Source of the DNA: Portulaca oleracea
Lineage: Eukaryota; Streptophyta; Magnoliopsida; Caryophyllales; Portulacaceae
Assembly: GCA_029582165.1 (NCBI GenBank)
Contig: CM055882.1
Span: 12,356,001 to 12,420,000 of the forward strand
Direction of reading: 5' to 3'
DNA length: 64,000 nucleotides
Made by a program: the position numbers and the translations under genes. Positions 58,537 to 64,000 of this stretch are shown one piece after another. Below the pieces are notes generated by a model that did not search any database, was not told the DNA's origin, and saw nothing but the letters and a program-made list of their open reading frames with translations. Numbering within the stretch: the first letter of the stretch is position 1; every line of letters begins with the position of its first letter.

Positions 58537-58886
58537 CCAAAAATTACTCTGAGGTACCCTAACTTTTGGTGAAATGTTTTTCTGGTACCCCAATTTTTCA
58601 AAACTAATTTTGAGGTACCCTTACTTTTTGGATTAGTAATTATTTGGTGTTTTTCCGGTCATTAATTTTATTAAGTGACCAAAATGCCCTTATTCTTCCC
58701 TTCTTGAAGGAATACCCTTGAAGAAGAAGAATGAGGGTATTTCGGTCACTTAATAAAATTAATGGCCGGAAAAGCACCAAATAATTACTAACCAAAAAAG
58801 TAAGTGTACCTCAAAATTAGTTTTGAAAAGTTGGGATACAAAAAAAAGTTTCTCCAAATATTGGGGTACCTCAGAATAATTTTTTG
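58537..58886. mobile_element. MULE-type MITE, family III, copy 2
   Basis: A 350-bp sister of 38893-39233 with 'ccaaaaattactctgaggta' at the left and the inverse at the right. Perfect 9-bp duplication tttagttac (58528-58536 and 58887-58895). The core repeats 'cattaattttattaagtgac' and its inverse, so the whole unit can fold into one long hairpin. Confidence 0.9.
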
Positions 58887-59040
58887 TTTAGTTACTTTTT
58901 GAAACCACCATCCCCCCCCCCAAAAGAGAACTTTATTTGTATGCTTCGTTGGTTGACCATGGGTTTGCCTGTCAGAACTAAAAGATAAACTAGTCGTTAA
59001 CTCGTTGTATACGCTGACCTCCATTGAAGGATAATATTAT

Positions 59041-59488
59041 TATCAAGGAATCTATCTATTAAATATTTGCAAGATGGATATATAAAATGTATTAAAAAAA
59101 CAAATGTACATCACTATAAAATCAAAATGTAGAAAATGTAATTAAGTTAAACACATGGCTACATATATGCTTATCATATATGAATCCAAATTTGACTCTC
59201 TAACGTTGATACATATTAACCTTCAACAATTTTGTTAGTTCAACTATATTTTTGGTTATCGTATTCTTGAGAAAGAGTTGATAATCACATGATATGCATC
59301 AATATAATCGACCCTTTTTAATAATTATGAAAGTGATGATATTTGGAGTTTGTTTAAAACTTTAAAAAGATATAGCTTTAAGATTGGGAGTACGTTTATT
59401 ATAGTGACATTAATAATAAATTTGACCCTCACTTTTTGGGTTGATATTTATGTGTTGTTAGCTTTCTAACCAATATAGTTTAACAAAT
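59041..59488. other. Gene-free AT-rich spacer
   Basis: No gene signature or paired repeats. Confidence 0.4.
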
Positions 59489-59770
59489 TTTCCTACAAAG
59501 TTGAAATAGACCGAAGGACTGTGATTATTGGTAATGCTATTGGCATGCGAGTCCTCGATGACCCACCAAACTGAAGTTGTTGATCTTACATAGTATTTGC
59601 GATGTGAAGGTTTGGTTTGGCTGTGGTGCTCGCGAATGTCCTTGCTGTGTTATTTTATTTAGTAGTTTAGTTGTAACATTTTTCTATTGATGGTGGTCGT
59701 TTGTTGTTTTGTATGCGGCTTGTTGTATTTTATGAACCTTTTAAACTTTTTGGCTATCAATAATCGAAAA
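59489..59770 (+). mobile_element. Probable LINE 3' UTR tail
   Basis: T/G-rich sequence ('gtggtcgtttgttgttttgt', 'gcggcttgttgtattttatg') ending 'ttttggctatcaataatcg' and then an A-run. The same style of ending ('ttttggctttcaataataa') closes the LINE fragment at 62853-63118. This suggests the 3' UTR of a related LINE. No coding part is kept. Confidence 0.45.
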
Positions 59771-60472
59771 AAATATATTGTACACGCACACGCACACGAA
59801 CACATGCATGCGCGCGCGTGCAGGCACACACACATATATATGCAACGCAAATAAGCCATATATATTGTTGATAATATTACTGAAACTATATTTAAAAGAT
59901 TGAAAAAACAACAACGATGAAAAAACAAAAGAATAGTGCATATATATATATATATAAAAAGAAAGAAAGAGAAAAAAGTAGACGGGAGCCGAGAGATATA
60001 GTTTGTATTTTTCTTCCTTTCTGCCTGACTATGGTTACTTATAATTTATAGTTGTTGTTTTGCTCTTTAATGAGTATTATCAAAATCTATGTATATAATT
60101 AAGATTAGTCTTCTAACATTTTAGGTGTAACATGTATTATTCGTCAAATTTATACAATTATAATGTTGGATCACAGAACCCAATTTAAAATATTATAAAG
60201 TGTCAATATGGCATTTTCAGTAATTGGTATTTCAAATTAATTGATAATTTTTAATGTTATTTTTATTTTTAAAAAAAATCTTATGTGCCTACTTTGATAG
60301 TGACACCGCAAAAGTAATCTTGTACAAAAAAATATATCTGTAAATGTACAATATAAGTTACTATGATATTATAATTTAGTAATTGAAATTCTGGGCTAAT
60401 TGACAATTGTTATTGATTTAGAATGAAAAAAAGGAGGATAATCACTATTAACATGTAATACAATAAAATAAA
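59771..60472. other. Gene-free spacer with (CA)n/(TA)n tracts
   Basis: Alternating 'acgcacacgcacacgaacac' and 'gcgcgcgtgc' lie at 59784-59835, and '(ta)n' at about 59940-59955. No gene found. Confidence 0.45.
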
Positions 60473-61079
60473 TAGGAGTGAGCAAAGATTCCGGGAATCC
60501 CGGTCCCGTCCCACCCTCAGACAAGTCCCGGTTCCAAAGTCCACTCCTGATAGGAGCGGGACTGAGAGTGAGACTAAAAATAATGTCCCGGTCAACACCA
60601 AGATCGGGACTAAAAAAATTACTTGGTTTTTTTTAATATATATATATATATATATATATTAAAAAAACCAAGTAATTTTATAATGATTGATAAATTTGTG
60701 TAATTTAGTTTGTGTTCACTCTTTAGACTTATTTTATTTATTACTATTTCGAACATGTATATTTTTTCGTAAAAAGACGTTGCGTATTAGACATTGTATA
60801 TATGTAAAAAAAGGGGCTATGTAAACAAACTGGTGCCGACATTTGTGAAAGTTGAGTAAATTTATATTATTTATGTTGGTTGTTTACGGAAATAAACAAA
60901 ACAATAGGTGCAAAAAAATTAAGGAATATTCGGGACTAAAATTCTCCCGGTTTATTTCTCGCTCCCAGTCAATCTTTGCTCCCGATCACAACCGGGGCCG
61001 GGTGTAAAACTCTACTCCCGGTCACAACCGGAACCGGGACCTCCACAAATTACCAGGATCCCGATCCCGCTCACCCCTA
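60473..61079. mobile_element. hAT-type MITE
   Basis: A 607-bp element with ends 'taggagtgagc' and the inverse of 'taggggtgagc'. Flanking octamers aaaataaa (60465-60472) and aaaataag (61080-61087) match at 7 of 8. Subterminal regions are filled with 'ccggg' / 'cccgg' words. The centre has a perfect hairpin (60615-60679) with the arm 'aaaattacttggtttttt' and an AT-repeat loop. No transposase. Confidence 0.8.
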
Positions 61080-61164
61080 AAAATAAGAGTTGAAGAGAAA
61101 TTAGAAAGAAGAATAGAAAATTGATGTAGAAATGATCATGTATACATTTTGCTACACAATCCAT

Positions 61165-61320
61165 TTTTTTTTTTTGATAAGTTGCGGTCAAAAGACCAAT
61201 TTATTCATAAAGGTGCCAAAACACTCCACAAAGAGCAGCGGCTCATTGAGTGCACAGTCTATCAAGCAAAATTGTTCAGCCCCAATGATGAAAAATACAA
61301 CAACCACAAATAAATCTTGA
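61165..61320 (-). mobile_element. Poly(A)-tailed retroposon tail (LINE or SINE)
   Basis: On the minus strand 'ttttgaccgcaacttatc' runs into about 13 A (61165-61177), as in the 3' ends of non-LTR retroelements. Upstream sequence to about 61320 contains no coding domain that I recognise. The target duplication was not identified. Confidence 0.45.
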
Positions 61321-61458
61321 TAACAAAATTAGAGAACATGAGGTGCATCTTCATTGAGAATCAGATGCAAGCACATGTCACTTCTAGCCGGATGAACCTC
61401 TTCCAGACCCAGACTTATTGAAAGAGGGAAATCCAATATTAAATCTATGAAACATTGT

Positions 61459-62285
61459 CATAATCCTTTGATAGTGCATCGCTCATGGTTTTTTCTCGGT
61501 TCGGGTTTTCTACGTTAATTCTTTGTGTCGAATCTTTATTTATTGGGAAATTGGATTCTAATAATACAAACTTTTGGCCATATAAGACTTAATAATACGA
61601 ACTTTCGATTATGTTCTGAATAATATGAACTTTGGCCCTCTGTTGCCCCCAGTAACACGCCACCGAATTACCCTTTTCTTGACTTGTCGGAGAAATGAGC
61701 TGGAGGTGGCGGCACGTTTTTTTTTTATGTTTGACAATGCCATGTCACCCATTGACTTAAAAAAATTTCCACGTCAGCACCCTCTCTCTTTCTCTCTCCT
61801 CTCTTTTTCCTCTCTCTCTCTCTTTCTCTCTCCTCTCTTCGTCAGCACCCATTGACTTAACAAGAAGAAGAAGAAGAAGAAGAAGAAGAAGAAGAAGGAG
61901 AAGATATGGAAAAAGAATGAGAATGACGAAGAGAGGAGAAAGAAAGAGAGAGAGAGAGAGAGGAAAGAGAGAGGAGAGAGAAAGAGAGAGGGTGCTGACG
62001 TGACAATTTTTTATATCAATGGGTGACATGACATGGTCAAACATAAAAAAATGTGCCGCCACCACCAGCTCATTTCTCCGACGAGTCAAGAAAAGGGTAA
62101 CTCGGTGGCGTGTTACTGGGGGCAACATAGGGTCAAAGTTCATATTATTCAGAACCTAATCGAAAGTTCGTATTATTAAGTCTTATATGACCAAAAGTTC
62201 ATATTATTAGAATCCAATTTCCCTTATTTATTTTTGTCCTTATTATTATTATTTGTTTACTGACAACGCCCTGAGTATCCTAACA
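61459..62285 (+). repeat. Truncated Copia LTR split by a MULE MITE
   Basis: Bases 61459-61544 match the LTR 3' half at 28214-28298 and 30312-30396 ('gatagtgcatcgctcatggt', 'ctacgttaatt', 'gaatctttatttatt'). The LTR then resumes at 62224 to its end '..cgccctgagtatcctaaca' (62285). It is a 5'-truncated LTR of the 27840-30454 family. Because the intact LTRs show the empty site, the insertion in the middle can be delimited exactly. Confidence 0.85.
61545..62223. mobile_element. MULE-type MITE, family I terminus, long hairpin form
   Basis: A 679-bp near-palindrome. Arms of about 300 bp run from 'gggaaattggattctaata' inward through 'cttttggccatataagactt', 'aacacgccaccgaatt' and 'cagcaccctctctctttc' and are mirrored on the right. 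A (GAA)n core lies at about 61862-61899. The 9-bp duplication ttatttatt (61536-61544 and 62224-62232) is perfect and is confirmed by the uninterrupted LTR copies. RNA from either strand would form a very long hairpin. Confidence 0.9.
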
Positions 62286-62852
62286 ATTCCTGCATACCAA
62301 AGCCATAAAGCCTTGATCTTTGAAGAATTCTCTACCCCAATTCAAACCCCTTGAAAAATTCAGTTGGGTCAAGGTATAATTGGAAGGGTTTGACCCTAAG
62401 ATCATTAACTTAGATGGGTTGTCGAGGGAAGGACAATCTATACATAATCAAAGGGAAATTTTGGTTAATTTAGGTCCCCAATTGAATTATCAATTTTGTC
62501 CATGACTTCCTTGGAGGTTTTGATTGAGGGAGACAATCGCTTGACCACCGGATACCACCCCGAGGCACCAACAACCACCGAATTAACATCGCCAAAAACA
62601 AATAAGATGTTGCGGTTCCCCAGTGTCCCTTATCCTTTCAACCCAACCCATTACTTATACCTAAAAAGGCTAACCATAAGATTGGAGAAATTAGAATTTA
62701 GGCTCACTTGAATTAGCCCCTGCATTGCCGAAAATTGGACAAAAAGACATTTCACACATTAAATCGTTTTTTAGTTTGAAATGCAAGTATGTGAACATTA
62801 ATGATGAAATTCTACACATTAAAAGGTAATAAGAATGACTCAAGTCATGATT
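62286..62852. other. Gene-free spacer
   Basis: No gene signature. Short open frames such as 62496-62711 have no recognisable family. Confidence 0.4.
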
Positions 62853-63118
62853 AATATTTAGCGGACATGGCCCGTAGAGTGGCAAAGTTTGGTTGTAGTT
62901 CGGACTTCATTCGTGGGGATCGTGTGACTGTTGAGAAGCGACTTTTGGAGAAATGGCAAAGAGATTGAAAATGTTAATTTTTGTTTTTGTGTTGTGTGTC
63001 TTTAATTGGTTGTGCTGCTGGTTAGTTGTTGTGTTTTGCTGTACTTTCCCCTGCATTTTTCGCAGTGTTGTTGCCGTCTTTTTAGCCTCTTTTGGCTTTC
63101 AATAATAATAAAAAAATA
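62853..63118 (+). pseudogene. 5'-truncated LINE, RNase H end plus 3' UTR
   Basis: The frame 'ADMARRVAKFGCSSDFIRGD' plus 'RVTVEKRLLEKWQRD' and a stop matches the extreme C-terminus of plant LINE ORF2. A T/G-rich 3' UTR follows, ending 'ttggctttcaataataataa' and a short A-run. This is typical of abortive LINE insertion. It differs from the full-length LINE at 17728-24597 and represents another family. Confidence 0.75.
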
Positions 63119-63323
63119 GTTAGATTTAATTCTATCCTCTTGGAGCCTGTAATATTTATAAGTATTATTAGATGAATTTTTTTAAATAAAATTCATGTCT
63201 CTATATTGGAATTTGGGAGATTTCGAATATTTTAAAGTATTTATAAGGATAGAGGAAATTTTTTTTAGGAAAGGTTTTATATTTCATGTGCTCCATACTG
63301 ACTGTCGCTAAAAAATGGTACAT

Positions 63324-64000
63324 CACTAGTAGAATTCATACCAAAAAACGTTTGAAAATTGTCGTCTCTCAAAATATCAGACGCTAAACAAATGAAACAA
63401 AATATAAAAAAAAAAGAAGGAAAAAATTTGGGCGTCTGTTTCCCAGACAAGAGACGCCGTTTTGTAAACGACGTCTCTTGTCTGGGAAACAGACGCCCAA
63501 ATGGGCGATTATAATAAAAAAAAGCATGCGTATCTGTCGCTCGTCATTGCGCCGATCAGTAACATATTTATGCGTCTGTCTGCCTTGGAAAGAGACGCCT
63601 AAATGATTTAAAGGGGAAAAAAAATTAGGGTTGGGCTGTGTGTTTGCCATTTTTGCCGACGAAGAGGAAGAGCGAAGCGAGAGAGAGTGGGAGAAGAACT
63701 CGGTGCACGACGCAAATTCAACCAAAAATCAGGTAATTTTATCAGTTATTTTTGTTTCAGATCTGTTATATTATGATTAATATTATGAAAATTGATTAAA
63801 TAATAGATTAAATATGATAAAAAATGAGTAGTTTGAATATTTGTATGTTTGTTTCCTTTTTGTTGAGTTTGATATTAGTTGAGTAGATATAAGTTGAAAA
63901 ATTGAGTTGTTTTAGTGAATTTGTATGAATTGTAATATATTTTGGATGTTGAATGTGAATTTTAAGCGTGAAAATCGTGTTTGTAATGTGGAATTATTGA
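63324..64000 (+). mobile_element. CACTA (En/Spm) transposon, 5' end, running off the window
   Basis: Begins cactagtagaattcatacc at 63324, preceded by 'cat' as the likely left 3-bp duplication. Subterminal motifs 'agacgc', 'gacgtctctt' and 'gcgtctgt' recur in both orientations to about 63600. They include a near-perfect hairpin at 63431-63503 with arms starting 'gggcgtctgtttcccagac'. After it comes a G/A-rich leader (63650-63730) ending in a donor-like 'cag|gtaatttt' (exon edge near 63732). The transposase genes, if kept, lie beyond 64000. Confidence 0.7.

Noticed and set aside
61757..62143. 128-codon minus-strand frame (and its plus-strand mirror at 61625-61855)
   Set aside because: The two frames are mirror images created by the palindromic MITE; no independent protein.
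1..64000. tRNA, rRNA, snRNA or organelle-derived genes
   Set aside because: No cloverleaf A/B-box pair, rRNA signature or plastid/mitochondrial gene fragment could be supported by eye.

Overview
This is AT-rich eukaryotic DNA from a flowering plant. It holds two intron-type host genes set in a dense field of transposable elements (TEs). The two genes are an AP2/ERF transcription factor most like RAP2.11 (2326-3270, minus) and an importin-5/karyopherin-beta-3 gene (8297-17544, minus) that I could rebuild as 20 coding exons giving 1,116 residues. From memory, the Arabidopsis counterparts (RAP2.11 = At5g19790; KETCH1/emb2734 = At5g19820) are near neighbours on chromosome 5. The pair therefore looks like a conserved eudicot microsyntenic block. 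I cannot name the species, and I see no tRNA, rRNA, organellar or bacterial gene.

Layout. 1-8300: RAP2.11-like gene with MITEs of Mutator (MULE) and hAT type around it. 8297-17544: importin gene, with a MULE-type MITE in its last intron and a hAT-like remnant in another. 17728-24597: a nearly full-length, decayed L1-type LINE whose 5' end lies only about 185 bp upstream of the importin start codon. 24651-25785: a PIF/Harbinger-like element carrying a captured first-exon piece of the vacuolar sorting gene VPS16. 25968-27412: a Stowaway MITE and an element with very long inverted repeats. 27840-30454: an internally deleted Copia element with both LTRs. 30912-43198: a second, reverse-oriented Copia element split by a nest: Copia > Harbinger-like element > 6-kb hAT > MULE MITE, with another MULE MITE in its reverse transcriptase. 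43.4-49.3 kb: LINE scraps, MITEs, a possible solo LTR and otherwise empty AT-rich DNA. 49310-56273: a complete LTR element with a perfect 5-bp target duplication that encodes only Gag (TR-GAG type) and carries two unusual repeat arrays. 56.3-64 kb: two CACTA 5' ends, more hAT and MULE MITEs, LINE tails and a broken LTR.

The strongest non-routine signals are four. First, the Gag-only retroelement has about ten 88-90 bp hairpin-forming units and about forty short GACTT..AAGTC palindromes where pol would normally be. Second, several MULE-type MITE families can be delimited here by exact 9-bp target duplications. Third, the Harbinger-like element carries a VPS16 exon. Fourth, the LINE has cut the importin gene off from its ancestral upstream region. 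No TE in the window looks able to move by its own proteins: every pol-type frame is broken, and both Copia proteases have lost the catalytic Asp.

Exon boundaries, TIRs and target duplications were read by eye from the sequence. Family names rest on recalled motifs and have not been searched.
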